Source: Sweltsa coloradensis (Eukaryota > Arthropoda > Insecta > Plecoptera > Chloroperlidae). Taken from it: a stretch of 64,000 nucleotides of DNA. The stretch spans positions 1 to 64,000 of the forward strand of contig JAMZAV010003201.1 of the NCBI GenBank assembly GCA_024449915.1, written 5' to 3'. The position numbers were made by a program, and so were the translations under genes. The notes beneath the pieces are model-generated. The model did no database searches. It saw only the letters and a list, made by a program, of their open reading frames with translations, and had not been told where the DNA came from. Positions 44,797 to 56,627 of the stretch are shown one piece after another (position 1 is the stretch's first letter; every line of letters begins with the position of its first letter).

Positions 44797-45783
44797 TACA
44801 GCCAAACCTTACACACTCAAAAGAAATTAGATCTAACTTGGAAAATGCTTAAGTCCCGCCGCGTTGTTGGATGAGCGTAATTGGTGCATTGATCTGCCAT
44901 GTGTTATGCGGATTTTCTGTTGTTCTGTGAAAAAATTATTACTAAGTTGAAGATTTTTTTGAAATTAAATTAAATTTAAAAAAAAATAAACATACATTTT
45001 TAATTTTTTTAATTAATCGTACTAATTAAAAAAAAAGAGAAAATCGAAAAATTGCGATTTTTATAAGAAATAATTATTCGATTGCGCTCAAATTTCAAAC
45101 GAATATATAAATTCATAAAATTAAGGTTCTGTGAAAAAATCATTAAAAACGAATTAAGCATGTAGGTTTATGAGTAAAATAAATTTTCAAAAATCGAACA
45201 TAAATCGTAAATTGCGATTTTCATAAGAAATAATTTTTTAGTTACGCTCAAAAACGTGGCAGTTCTAAGTTTAGAGATTTCGAAGGCCTCCACAAAATTT
45301 CATCGCAAACGGAGTATCGGTTTAGCCGGAATCGTGCTGACAAACACACAAAAATACAGAAAAAAAAGAAAGAAGGAAAGAAAAAAAACATTCCGGACTT
45401 TTTTCTCCAGTGTAGTGAAATGGAATCTTCGCTTCGCTCGCTACGCTCATCCAAAAAAAGGGCCAAACTCATCTACCCTTCCACATTTGCGCATTCTTAA
45501 TTTATAAACGTACAGTGTCCCGTAACAACACCCTTGAAAAGCTTGGCAAAATAGAATTTGCATGACCATTACGTTAAAATTAATTAGAAAAAAAGAATTT
45601 GGATGAACTATTACGATTAATTAATAGTTGCAAATTCTATTTTGCCAAGCTTTTCAAGGGTGTTGTTACGGGACACTGTACGTTTATGAATTAAGAATGC
45701 GCAAATGTGGTAGGGTAGATGAGCTTGGCCCTTTTTTTTAGATCTCATTTCTTTTGAGTGTGTAAGGTTTGGCTGTATTTTTT
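44797..45783. mobile_element. Foldback element (FB2 relative) carrying a Helitron-like insertion
   Basis: Outer arms ACAGCCAAACCTTACACACT at 44803 and its inverse near 45760-45780. Inner arms 45455-45557 and 45627-45740 (GGGCCAAACTCATCTACCC...) are near-perfect inverses. The Helitron-like copy at 44837-45454 splits the left arm; the intact right arm shows the site as an A8 run (AGATCTAAAAAAAAGGG). Confidence 0.8.
44837..45454 (-). mobile_element. Helitron-like element, subfamily 1, complete, variant 3' end
   Basis: The minus strand starts TTGGATGAGCGTAGCGAGCG at 45454 and ends TTCCAAG at 44837, so CCTAG has become CCAAG, which still fits CTRR-like variation poorly. It was inserted in a homopolymer run, so the exact junction is ambiguous. 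One interior unit has been lost relative to other copies. Confidence 0.8.
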
Positions 45784-46189
45784 ACAAGTTTTTTTTAATA
45801 TGTGGGTATCAGATCTCCACGTAAATATGTAGAGCTCAGTGTCGCAAGTGGCCAACGGTAAAGAAACAAATATGCTAGCTTCCCGGGCGCTGCTCATGCT
45901 CATAAAGCAGAACAAGGCGCTTCTTGAAATTGTCTCTGAAAAGGCACACCCGGTTTACGAAATTTTGAATTGCTTGCTATGACACAATATGTTTTTAAAG
46001 AATATTTCGAAGGCCAACAAGACAACTTTCATATGTCAAAAAATCTAGCGTAGCCATCAAAATCAGAGAGTGTTGGCCGCGGAAAAGCGGTAAATTTGAA
46101 ATTGCCATTGCCAACGAGCAAAAAAATATTTAATACACGCATTTATAAAATCAATATTTCACTTATCACAACATATATCTCGTTTAATT
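45784..46189. other. No recognisable feature
   Basis: Spacer with no shared repeats and no coding signal. Confidence 0.4.
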
Positions 46190-46313
46190 GGATAAGCGTA
46201 GCGAGCGAAGCGAAGATTCCATTCCACTACACTAGAGAATTAAATTCGGAATGTTTATTTTCTGTTTATATTTTTCTGTGTTTGTTAACACGATTCCGGA
46301 CGATGTTTTTAAC
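46189..46313 (+). mobile_element. Helitron-like 5' fragment
   Basis: TTGGATAAGCGTAGCGAGCG through the ATTCCATTCCACTACAC block and T-rich stretch, cut after CACGATTCCGG by the next copy. Confidence 0.7.
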
Positions 46314-46980
46314 CTAGGAAGCTTCGCAAATGCTTTTTCAGGCACGTTGTTGGATGACCGTTATTTAACAAAAAAGCGTAAAATTGCGATTTTCATGAGA
46401 AATAATGTTTTAATTACGCTAAAATTTCACACGAATATATTAATTCATAAAATTAAGATTCTGTAAAAAAAATCATTACAATCGGATAAAGCATGTAGAT
46501 GTTATCAGTCGAAGATTTTTTTTTTCGTAAAATTGCTATTTTCATGAGAAATAATTTTTTTATTACGCTCAAATTTCACACGAATATATTAATTCATAAA
46601 ATTAAGGTTATGTGAAAAAATCATTACAATCGGATAAAGCATGTAGGTTTTAAAAAAAGTTTAAAAAAAAAAAAATTGTAAAACCGCGATTTTCATGAGA
46701 AACACTTTTTGATTACGTTCAAATTTTACACGAATATATTTATTCATAAAATAAAGGTTCTGTGAAAAAATGATTTCAATCGGATAAAGCATGTAGGTGT
46801 TATAAGTCGAAGAATAGTTTGAAAAATCGAAAAAAATCGTAAAATTTACGATTTTCATGATAAATAATTTTTCGATTGCGCTCAAATTTCACAAGAATAT
46901 CTTAATTCATAAAATTAAGGTTCTGTGAAAAAATCATCAAAATCAGATTAAGCATGTAGGTGTTAAAAGTCGAAGAATTT
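46314..46980 (-). mobile_element. Helitron-like 3' part with four internal units
   Basis: The minus-strand terminus is at 46314 (CTAGGAAGCTTCGCAAATGC, hairpin, GTTGTTGGATGA). Interior units recur every 145-175 bp (AAAATTAAGGTTCTGTG words near 46450, 46598, 46750, 46910). The 5' end is missing; a plus-strand copy begins at 46981. Confidence 0.75.
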
Positions 46981-47311
46981 TTGGATGAGCGTAGCGAGCG
47001 AAGCGAAGATTCCATTTAACTACACCGGAGTAAAAAATACGGAATGTTTTTTTTCCTGTTTGTATTATTGTGTTTGTTAACACGATTCCGGCTAAACCGA
47101 TACTCCAATTGCGATGAAATTTAATGGAGGCCTTCGAAATCTCTGAACTTAGAACTGCACGTTTTTTGAGCGCATCGGAAATTTTTCTCATGAAAAAACG
47201 CAATTTTTTCGATTTTTTTTTTGATTTTTAAAAAAAAAAATTTTAAAATAACCCAACACTACATGCTTTATCCGATTGTAATAATTTTTTCACCGAACGC
47301 TATTTTATGAA
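46981..47311 (+). mobile_element. Helitron-like 5' fragment
   Basis: TTGGATGAGCGTAGCGAGCG, the ATTCCATTTAACTACACCGG block and one interior unit, ending where the minus-strand copy at 47312 begins. Confidence 0.75.
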
Positions 47312-48074
47312 CTGGAAAACGCTTAAGTCCCGCCGCGTTGTTGGATGAGCGTATTTGGTGCATTGAGCTGCCATGTGTTATGAGGATTTTCTGTTGTTCT
47401 GTTAATATATATCAAAACTAAGTTGAAGATTTTTTAAAAATTAATTTATATAAAGTAAAAAATTAACTTAAATTTTTTAATTATTCATAATTTAAAAAAC
47501 AAAACAAAATCGTAAAATTGTGATTTTCATAAGAAATAATTATTCGATTGCGCTCAAATTTAACACGAAAGTATTAATTTATAAAATTAAGGTTCTGTGA
47601 AAAAATCATAACAATAGGATAAAGCATGAAGGTGTTATAAGTCAAAGAATTGTTTTAAAAAAGAAAAAATTGAAAATTTTCGATTTTCATAAAAATAATT
47701 TTTCGATAACGCTCAAATTTCACACGAATATCTTTATTCATAAAATTAAGGTTCTCTGATAAAATCATTAAAATCGGATAAAGCATGTATAGGTGTTAAT
47801 AAGTCGAAGAAATTTTTTAAAAATCGAAAAAAATCGTAAAATTGCGATTTTTATGAGAAATAATTTTTCGATTGCGCTCTAAAACGTGGCAGTTCTAAGT
47901 TCAGAGATTTCGAAGGTCTACAGAGAATTTAATCGCAATTGGGGTATCGGTTTAGCCGGAATCGTGTTGAAACACACCAAAATACAAAAAAAAGAAAGGA
48001 AAAAAAAACATTCTGGATTTTTTTCTCCAGTGTAGCGAAATGGAATCTTCGCTTCGCTCGCTACGCTCATCCAA
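47312..48074 (-). mobile_element. Helitron-like element, subfamily 1, complete
   Basis: 5' end at 48074 (TTGGATGAGCGTAGCGAGCG on the minus strand), 3' end CCAG at 47312 in place of CTAG. Head-to-tail with the copy at 48084, separated by TAAATTAAA. Confidence 0.8.
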
Positions 48075-48083
48075 TAAATTAAA

Positions 48084-49276
48084 CTAGGAAAACGCTTAAG
48101 TCCCGCCGCGTTGTTGGATGAGCGTAATTGGTGCATTGAGCTGCCATGTGTTATGCGGATTTTCTGTTGTTCTGTGAAATAATTATTACTAAGTCAAAGA
48201 TTTTTTCAAATGAAATGCAATGAAATTAAAAATTTACTTTATTTTTTTATTTTTTTTATTAATCGTAATTAAAAAAATAAAAAATCGTAAAATAGCGATT
48301 TTCATGAAATAAATATTTGATTGCGCTCAAATTTTACACGAATTTATGATATCATAAAATTATCTTCTGTGAAAAATTCATTACAATAGTATAAAGCAAG
48401 TAGGTGTTATAAGTCAAAGAATTGTTTTAAAAAGAAAAAACTGTAAAATTTCGATTTTCATGATAAATAATTTTTCGATTGCGCTCAAATTTCACAAGAA
48501 TATCTTAATATATTAAATTAAGATTCTCTGAAAAAAACATTAAAATCGGATTAAGCATGTAGGAGTTATAAGTCGAAGAATTTTTTTTTAAATTGAAACA
48601 AACCGTAAAATTGCGATTTTCATGAGAAATAATTTTTCAATAAATAAATAAAATAAATTTTTATTTAGAGTCTGCCCACTCAGTTATATAACTGATTTTC
48701 AGTGGGGGACTTTAAATCAAAGCGACCAAGCCAACCCTGCAGGTCCCGACGCAATCGACGAGTGAGCGATAACCAACCAAAGATCGATATTTTTTTAATA
48801 GGAAATATAGCAATCAGTGGTATGGACAGTGCGAACACCCGCGAATCAACGTCAGAATCAACAAGGCCGATTCAGAACAACTCTGAAATTTATTATGTGC
48901 TTCGTTGCTAGGACGGCTTTAAAGTCACCGTTTACAAACTCCTAAGACAAGAACTAATGGACTCAAGTCCAAATCAGAAGTTAAAAAACTTCTGACTTTA
49001 GCGGGAATCGAACCCTGGACCTTCTGCATTGGAAGCAGATACGCTAACAACAAGACCAACGAGCCACACAATAATTCCGATTGCGCTAAAAAACGTGGCA
49101 GTTCTAAGTTCAGAGATTTCAAAGGCCTCCATTAAATTTCATCGCAATTGGAGTATCGGTTTAGCCGGAATCGTGTTAACAAACACAATAATACAAACAG
49201 GAAAAAAAAACATTCAGGATTTTTTTCTCCAGTGTAGTTAAATGGAATCTTCGCTTCGCTCGCTACGCTCATCCAA
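48084..49276 (-). mobile_element. Helitron-like element split by SINE S1 (array copy 1)
   Basis: The minus-strand 5' end is at 49276 and the 3' end at 48084. SINE S1 at 48649-49072 interrupts the interior between AATAATTTTTC and AATAATTCC, the diverged SINE target duplication. The equivalents in the other array copies are 52344-53543 and 56628-57827. Confidence 0.85.
48649..49072 (-). mobile_element. SINE S1, full length (array copy 1)
   Basis: tRNA-like head at 49000-49072 on the minus strand (TGGCTCGTTGGTCTTG A box; GGGTTCGATTCCCGC B box; anticodon loop TTCCAAT). Body, nested hairpin near 48683 and an AAATAAATAAAT-type tail at 48649. The head matches the plus-strand copy at 14890 almost base for base. 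Confidence 0.9.
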
Positions 49277-49298
49277 AAATTAGTCGACTTGTCACTTA

Positions 49299-50048
49299 TT
49301 GGATGAGCGAAGCGATGATTCCATTTCACTACACTGGAGAAAAAATCCGGAATGTTTTTTTGTTTGTTTGTTATTGTGTGTTTGTTAGCACGATTCCGGC
49401 TAAACCGATACTCCAATTGCAATGAAATTTTATGGAGGCCTTCGAAATCTCTGAACCAAGAGCTGCCACGTTTTTGAGCGCAATCGAAAAATTATTTCTC
49501 ATTAAAATCGCAATTTTACGATTTTTTACGATTTTTAAAAAATTTCTTCAGCTTATAACACCTACCATGCTTTATCCGATTTTAATGAGTTTTTTCACAG
49601 AACCTTTATTTTACGAATTTAGTTACTCGTGTGAAATTTGAGCGCAATCAAAAAACTATTTCTCATGAAAATCGAAATTTTACGTTTTTTTTCTTTTTTA
49701 AAACAATTCTTTGACTTGTATCAACTACATGCTTTATGCTATTGTAATGAGTTTTTCACAGAAAATTAATTTTTTGAATTTATATATTCGTGTGAAATTT
49801 GTGCGCAATCGAATAATTATTTCTTAAGAAAATTTCAATATTACGATTTTTTCCTTTTATAAAATTACGATTAATTTAAAAAATTAAAAATTTAAGTTAA
49901 TGTTTTATTTTATTTAATTTAATTTAAAAAAATCTTCAATTTAGTATTAATTTTTCACAGAACAACAGAAAATCAGCATAACACATGGCAGCTCAATGCA
50001 ACAATTACGCTCATCCAACAACGCGGCGGGACTTAAGCGTTTTCCTAG
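49299..50048 (+). mobile_element. Helitron-like element, subfamily 1, complete (array copy 1)
   Basis: 5' TTGGATGAGCGAAGCGATGA; 3' TACGCTCATCCAACAACGCG, hairpin, CCTAG at 50048. Its 5' end is 22 bp from that of the minus-strand neighbour (divergent pair), and its 3' end is 57 bp from the next minus copy (convergent pair). Equivalents: 53565-54319 and 57850-58597. Confidence 0.9.
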
Positions 50049-50471
50049 TAACACCTACATGCTTTATCCGATTGTTATGATTTTCACAGAACCCTATTGA
50101 ATGAACTAGGAAATCGCTTAAGTCCCGCCGCGTTGTTAGATGAGCGTATTTGGTGCATTGAGCTGCCATGTGTCATGAGGATTTTCTGTTGTTCTGTGAA
50201 AAAATCATTACTACGTTGAAGATTTTTTTTAAATTAATTTATATTAAGAAAAAAAATAACTTTAATTCTTTAATTATTCGTAATTTAAAAAAAGTAAAAA
50301 AATTGTAAAATTGCGAATTTTATAAGAAATAATTATACGATTGCGCTCAAATTTAACACGAAAATATTAATTTATAAAATTAAGGTTCTGTGAAAAAATC
50401 ATTACAATAGGATAAAGCATGAAGGTGTTATAAGTCAAAGAATTGTTTTAAAGCAGAAAAAAACTGTAAAT

Positions 50472-51987
50472 GAATGTGTAATTTTAGAAACAACATAAGT
50501 CCATTTTTTCGATTTCCGGTTTTATTTTTTTCATATTTAGATCGACCTTACGGACAGTTCTGTATAGAAACAACATAATTTTCATCCACCATCATTTTTC
50601 GATAGGGTCTCAAATAGTTCATTTTTGAAAAGTAATTTTAGAAACAACATAAGTCAATGGACTTATGTAGTTTCTAAAATTAATTTTCAAATATTTTCAT
50701 GTCAGTCATTTTTAAAGGCGGTGTATGCATTGTGTAACCAATTTCAAAAGCAGTGTTGACTTGTGTCATCAGCTGAGCACTTAATTAATTGAACGGGACA
50801 ACGATCTTGATTGAATCAACGGCATATTAGGCCTATTACTCAAAAACTAGAACAAACCATTACCATCTTGTGCAATATATGCCTTATAAATAAAAAAGTT
50901 TTTTTTTGTAATAAGCATTTTGTTATTCATTAAATACCTGACAAATCACCCTCATTTCCCAAAAAATTAATTATAATTTTAGAAACAACCTAAGTTTTGC
51001 ATTTAAAAAAATTTAAAATTTAATTTAAACCATTTCTAACTTGTGCCAAACATACAATATAATTAAAAAATAGTTTTTAGATAATAGCCATTGTGTTATT
51101 CATTAACTACCTGACAAATCACCTTCATTTTCAAAAAAAAAAAATATATATAATTTTAGAAACAACATAATTTTTTAGTTTTTAAATGAAAATATACAGG
51201 TGAATATAAATTCTTCCCCAATTTTTTTAAATTTTTTATTGGATGAGCGTAGCGAGCGTAGCGAGCGAAGCGAAGATTCCATTTCACTACACTGGAGAAA
51301 AAAATCCAGAATGTTTTTTTTTTCTTTCTTTCTGTATTTTTGTGTGTCTGTTAACACGATTCCGGCTAAACCGATACTCCGATTGCGATGAAATTTCATG
51401 GAGGCCTTCGAAATCTCTGAACTTAGAACTGCCACGTTTTTGAGCGCAATCGGGAAATTTTTTCTCATAAAAAACGCAATTTTACGTTTTTTTTCTTTTT
51501 TAAAACAATTCTTTGACTTATAACACCTATATGCTTTATCCTATTGTAATAATTTTTTCACAGAACCTTAATTTTATAATTTCATATATTTGTGTAAAAT
51601 TTGTGCGCAATCGAATAATTATTTCTTATGAAAATTTCAATATTACGATTTTTTCCTTTTTTTAAATTACAATTAATTAAAAAATTTAAAATTTAAGTTA
51701 ATTTTTCATTTAATTTAATTTTTTTTTTTTTTAAATCTTCAACTTAGTAATGATTTTTTCACAGAACAACAGAAAATCCGCATAACACATGGCAGCTTAA
51801 TGCACCAATTACGCTCATCCAACAACGCGGCGGGATTTAAGCGTTTTCCTAGTAATTGTTTAACACATACTAATGATCAGGGAAAAGAAAATATTCATTT
51901 ATGACATGTTAAGAGAATCTAGAAGGTTTTTTTGATTATCTCAGAACTTACTTTTTGGACTTATGTTGTTTCTAAAATTACACATTC
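50472..51987. mobile_element. TIR DNA transposon with 4-bp target duplication (array copy 1)
   Basis: Perfect terminal inverted repeat of about 32 bp, GAATGTGTAATTTTAGAAAC onward, flanked by AAAT (50468-50471 and 51988-51991). The third array copy has the site empty (ACTGTAAATTTTCG at about 59012-59025), which proves insertion and the 4-bp duplication. The core TTTTAGAAACAACATAAGT recurs near 50488, 50567, 50637, 50665, 50975, 51153 and 51957. A plus-strand Helitron-like copy sits inside at 51239. No transposase. Sola and Chapaev elements have 4-bp duplications, but the ends do not let me choose. Confidence 0.85.
51239..51852 (+). mobile_element. Helitron-like element inside the TIR transposon (array copy 1)
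   Basis: 5' TTGGATGAGCGTAGCGAGCG with one extra GTAGCGAGC step, 3' GCGTTTTCCTAG at 51852. Shorter than other copies because one interior unit is missing. Insertion context TTTTTA^T..., again N^T. Equivalent: 55510-56136, where the 5' GCGA tract is longer. Confidence 0.85.
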
Positions 51988-52343
51988 AAATTTTCGATTT
52001 TCATAAAAAGTAAATTTTTTGATTACGCTCAAATTTCACACGAATATCTTCATTCATAAAATTAAGGTTCTCTGAAAAAATCATTAAAATCGGATAAAGC
52101 ATGTAGGTGTTAATAAGAAATAATTTTTTGATTGCGCTGAAAAACGTGGCAGTTCTAAGTTCAGAGATTTCGAAGGTCTCCAGAAAATTTCATCGCAATT
52201 GGAGTATCGGTTTAGCCGGAATCGTGTTAACAAACACACAAAAATACAAAAAAAAAGAAAGAAAAAAAACCATTCCGGATTTTTTTTCCAGTGTTGTGAA
52301 ATGGAATCTTCGCTTCGCTCGCTACGCTCATCCAATAAATTAA

Positions 52344-53543
52344 ACTACGAAAACGCTTAAGTCCTGCCGCGTTGTTGGATGAGCGTAATTGGTGCATTGA
52401 GCTGCCATGTGTTATGCGGATTTTCTGTTGTTCTGTGAAAAAATTATTACTAAGTCGAAGATTTTTATAAATGAAATGAAATTAAATTAAAAACTTACTA
52501 TATTTTTTTAATTTTTGTTTTATTAATCGTAATTTAATAAAAAGAAAAAATCGTAAAATAGCGATTTTCATAAGAAATAAATATTTGATTGCGCTTAAAT
52601 TTTACACGAATATATGATTTCATAAAATTAAAGTTCTGTGAAAAATCATAACAATAGGATAAAGCAAGTAGAGAAGAATTGAAGAATTGTTTTAAAAAAG
52701 AAAAAACTGTAAAATTTCGATTTTCATGATAAATAATTTTTCGATTGCGCTCAAATTTCACAAGAATATCTTAATATATTAAATTAAGATTCTGTGAAAA
52801 AAACATTAAAATCGGATTAAGCATGTAGGAGTTATAAGTCGAAGAATTTTTTTAAAAATCGAAACAAACCGTAAAATTGCGATTTTCATGAGAAATAATT
52901 TTTCAATAAATAAATAAAATAAATTTTTATTTAGAGTCTGCCCACTCAGTTATATAACTGATTTTCAGTGGGGGACTTTAAATCAAAGCGACCAAGCCAA
53001 CCCTGCAGGCCCCGACGCAATCGACGAGTGAGCGATAACCAACCAAAGATCGATATTTTTTTAATAGGAAATATAGCAATCAGTGGTATGGACAGTGCAA
53101 ACACCCGCGAATCAACGTCAGAATCAACAAGGCCGATTCAGAACAACTCTGAAATTTATTATGTGCTTCGTTGCTAGGACGGCTTTAAAGTCACCGTTTA
53201 CAAACTCCTAAGACAAGAACTAATGGACTCAAGTCCAAATCAGAAGTTAAAAAACTTCTGACTTTAGCGGGAATCGAACCCTGGACCTTCTGCATTGGAA
53301 GCAGATACGCTAACAACAAGACCAACGAGCCACACAATAATTCCGATTGCGCTAAAAAACGTGGCAGTTCTAAGTTCAGAGATTTCAAAGGCCTCCATTA
53401 AATTTCATCGCAATTGGAGTATCGGTTTAGCCGGAATCGTGTTAACAAACACAATAATACAAACAGGAAAAAAAAAACATTCAGGATTTTTTTCTCCAGT
53501 GTAGTTAAATGGAATCTTCGCTTCGCTCGCTACGCTCATCCAA
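52344..53543 (-). mobile_element. Helitron-like element split by SINE S1 (array copy 2)
   Basis: Same as 48084-49276. The 3' end reads CGTAGT instead of CCTAGT, a change shared by array copy 3 at 56628. SINE S1 lies at 52915-53338 within it. Confidence 0.85.
52915..53338 (-). mobile_element. SINE S1 (array copy 2)
   Basis: Nearly identical to 48649-49072, at the same site. It was duplicated with the array and not inserted independently. Confidence 0.9.
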
Positions 53544-53564
53544 AAATTAGTCGACTTGTCACTT

Positions 53565-54319
53565 ATTGGATGAGCGAAGCGATGATTCCATTTCACTACA
53601 CTGGAGAAAAAAATCCGGAATGTTTTTTTTGTTTGTTTGTTATTGTGTGTTTGTTAGCACGATTCCGGCTAAACCGATACTCCAATTGCAATGAAATTTT
53701 ATGGAGGCCTTCGAAATCTCTGAACCAAGAGCTGCCACGTTTTTGAGCGCAATCGAAAAATTATTTCTCATTAAAATCGCAATTTTACGATTTTTTACGA
53801 TTTTTAAAAAATTTCTTCAGCTTATAACACCTACCATGCTTTATCCGATTTTAATGAGTTTTTTCACAGAACCTTTATTTTACGAATTTAGTTACTCGTG
53901 TGAAATTTGAGCGCAATCAAAAAACTATTTCTCATGAAAATCGAAATTTTACGTTTTTTTTCTTTTTTAAAACAATTCTTTGACTTGTATCAACTACATG
54001 CTTTATGCTATTGTAATGAGTTTTTCACAGAAAATTAATTTTTTGAATTTATATATTCGTGTGAAATTTGTGCGCAATCGAATAATTATTTCTTAAGAAA
54101 ATTTCAATATTACGATTTTTTCCTTTTATAAAATTACGATTAATTTAAAAAATTTAAAAATTTAAGTAAATGTTTTATTTTTTTTAATTTAATTTAAAAA
54201 AAATCTTCAATTTAGTATTAATTTTTCACAGAACAACAGAAAATCAGCATAACACATGGCAGCTCAATGCAACAATTACGCTCATCCAACAACGCGGCGG
54301 GACTTAAGCGTTTTCCTAG
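53565..54319 (+). mobile_element. Helitron-like element (array copy 2)
   Basis: Equivalent of 49299-50048 with only scattered differences, mostly in homopolymer lengths. Confidence 0.9.
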
Positions 54320-54742
54320 TAACACCTACATGCTTTATCCGATTGTTATGATTTTCACAGAACCCTATTGAATGAACTAGGAAATCGCTTAAGTCCCGCC
54401 GCGTTGTTAGATGAGCGTATTTGGTGCATTGAGCTGCCATGTGTCATGAGGATTTTCTGTTGTTCTGTAAAAAAATCATTACTACGTTGAAGATTTTTTT
54501 TAAATTAATTTATATTAAGAAAAAAATTAACTTTAATTCTTTAATTATTCGTAATTTAAAAAAAGTAAAAAAATTGTAAAATTGCGAATTTTATAAGAAA
54601 TAATTATACGATTGCGCTCAAATTTAACACGAAAATATTAATTTATAAAATTAAGGTTCTGTGAAAAAATCATTACAATAGGATAAAGCATGAAGGTGTT
54701 ATAAGTCAAAGAATTGTTTTAAAGCAGAAAAAAACTGTAAAT

Positions 54743-56272
54743 GAATGTGTAATTTTAGAAACAACATAAGTCCATTTTTTCGATTTCCGGTTTTATTTTT
54801 TTCATATTTAGATCGACCTTACGGACAGTTCTGTATAGAAACAACATAATTTTCATCCACCATCATTTTTCGATAGGGTCTCAAATAGTTCATTTTTGAA
54901 AAGTAATTTTAGAAACAACATAAGTCAATGGACTTATGTAGTTTCTAAAATTAATTTTCAAATATTTTCATGTCAGTCATTTTTAAAGGCGGTGTATGCA
55001 TTGTGTAACCAATTTCAAAAGCAGTGTTGACTTGTGTCATCAGCTGAGCACTTAATTAATTGAACGGGACAACGATCTTGATTGAATCAACGGCATATTA
55101 GGCCTATTACTCAAAAACTAGAACAAACCATTACCATCTTGTGCAATATATGCCTTATAAATAAAAAAGTTATTTTTTTGTAAAAGCATTTTGTTATTCA
55201 TTAAATACCTGACAAATCACCCTCATTTCCCAAAAAATTAATTATAATTTTAGAAACAACCTAAGTTTTGCATTTAAAAAAATTTAAAATTTAATTTAAA
55301 CCATTTCTAACTTGTGCCAAACATACAATATAATTAAAAAATAGTTTTTAGATAATAGCCATTGTGTTATTCATTAACTACCTGACAAATCACCTTCATT
55401 TTCAAAAAAAAAAAAAATATATAATTTTAGAAACAACATAATTTTTTAGTTTTTAAATGAAAATATACAGGTGAATATAAATTCTTCCCCAATTTTTTTA
55501 AATTTTTTATTGGATGAGCGTAGCGAGCGTAGCGAGCGAAGCGAGCGAAGCGAAGATTCCATTTCACTACACTGGAGAAAAAAATCCAGAATGTTTTTTT
55601 TTTTTCTTTCTTTCTGTATTTTTGTGTGTCTGTTAACACGATTCCGGCTAAACCGATACTCCGATTGCGATGAAATTTCATGGAGGCCTTCGAAATCTCT
55701 GAACTTAGAACTGCCACGTTTTTGAGCGCAATCGGGAAATTTTTTCTCATAAAAAACGCAATTTTACGTTTTTTTTTCTTTTTTAAAAACAATTCTTTGA
55801 CTAATAACACCTATATGCTTTATCCTATTGTAATAATTTTTTCACAGAACCTTAATTTTATAATTTCATATATTTGTGTAAAATTTGTGCGCAATCGAAT
55901 AATTATTTCTTATGAAAATTTCAATATTACGATTTTTTCCTTTTTTTAAATTACAATTAATTAAAAAATTTAAAATTTAAGTTAATTTTTCATTTAATTT
56001 AATTTTTTTTTTTTTTAAATCTTCAACTTAGTAATGATTTTTTCACAGAACAACAGAAAATCCGCATAACACATGGCAGCTTAATGCACCAATTACGCTC
56101 ATCCAACAACGCGGTGGGATTTAAGCGTTTTCCTAGTAATTGTTCAACACATACTAATGATCAGGGAAAAGAAAATATTCATTTATGACATGTTAAGAGA
56201 ATCTAGAAGGTTTTATTTGATTATCTCAGAACTTACTTTTTGGACTTATGTTGTTTCTAAAATTACACATTC
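54743..56272. mobile_element. TIR DNA transposon with 4-bp target duplication (array copy 2)
   Basis: Same ends, AAAT flanks and internal iterons as 50472-51987. A Helitron-like copy at 55510-56136 lies inside. Confidence 0.85.
55510..56136 (+). mobile_element. Helitron-like element with expanded 5' GCGA tract (array copy 2)
   Basis: 5' TTGGATGAGCG followed by a 40-bp tract of GTAGCGA/GCGAAGCGA steps, about 10 bp longer than in the equivalent at 51239. Slippage since duplication is the simplest explanation. Confidence 0.85.
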
Positions 56273-56627
56273 AAATTTTCGATTTTCATAAAAAGTAAAT
56301 TTTTTGATTACGCTCAAATTTCACACGAATATCTTATTCATAAAATTAAGGTTCTCTGAAAAAATCATTAAAATCGGATAAAGCATGTAGGTGTTAATAA
56401 GAAATAATTTTTTGATTGCGCTGAAAAACGTGGCAGTTCTAAGTTCAGAGATTTCGAAGGTCTCCAGAAAATTTCATCGCAATTGGAGTATCGGTTTAGC
56501 CGGAATCGTGTTAACAAACACACAAAAATACAAAAAAAAGAAAGAAAAAAAACCATTCCGGATTTTTTTTCCAGTGTTGTGAAATGGAATCTTCGCTTCG
56601 CTCGCTACGCTCATCCAATAAATTAAA

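Larger units (their letters stand above)
50106..52335 (-). mobile_element. Helitron-like element hosting a DNA transposon (array copy 1)
   Basis: Minus-strand 5' end at 52335 and 3' CCTAG at 50106. The interior is split by the TIR transposon at 50472-51987. Equivalents: 54377-56618, and 58655-60429, where the transposon site is empty. Confidence 0.85.
54377..56618 (-). mobile_element. Helitron-like element hosting the TIR transposon (array copy 2)
   Basis: Equivalent of 50106-52335; the transposon occupies 54743-56272. Confidence 0.85.
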
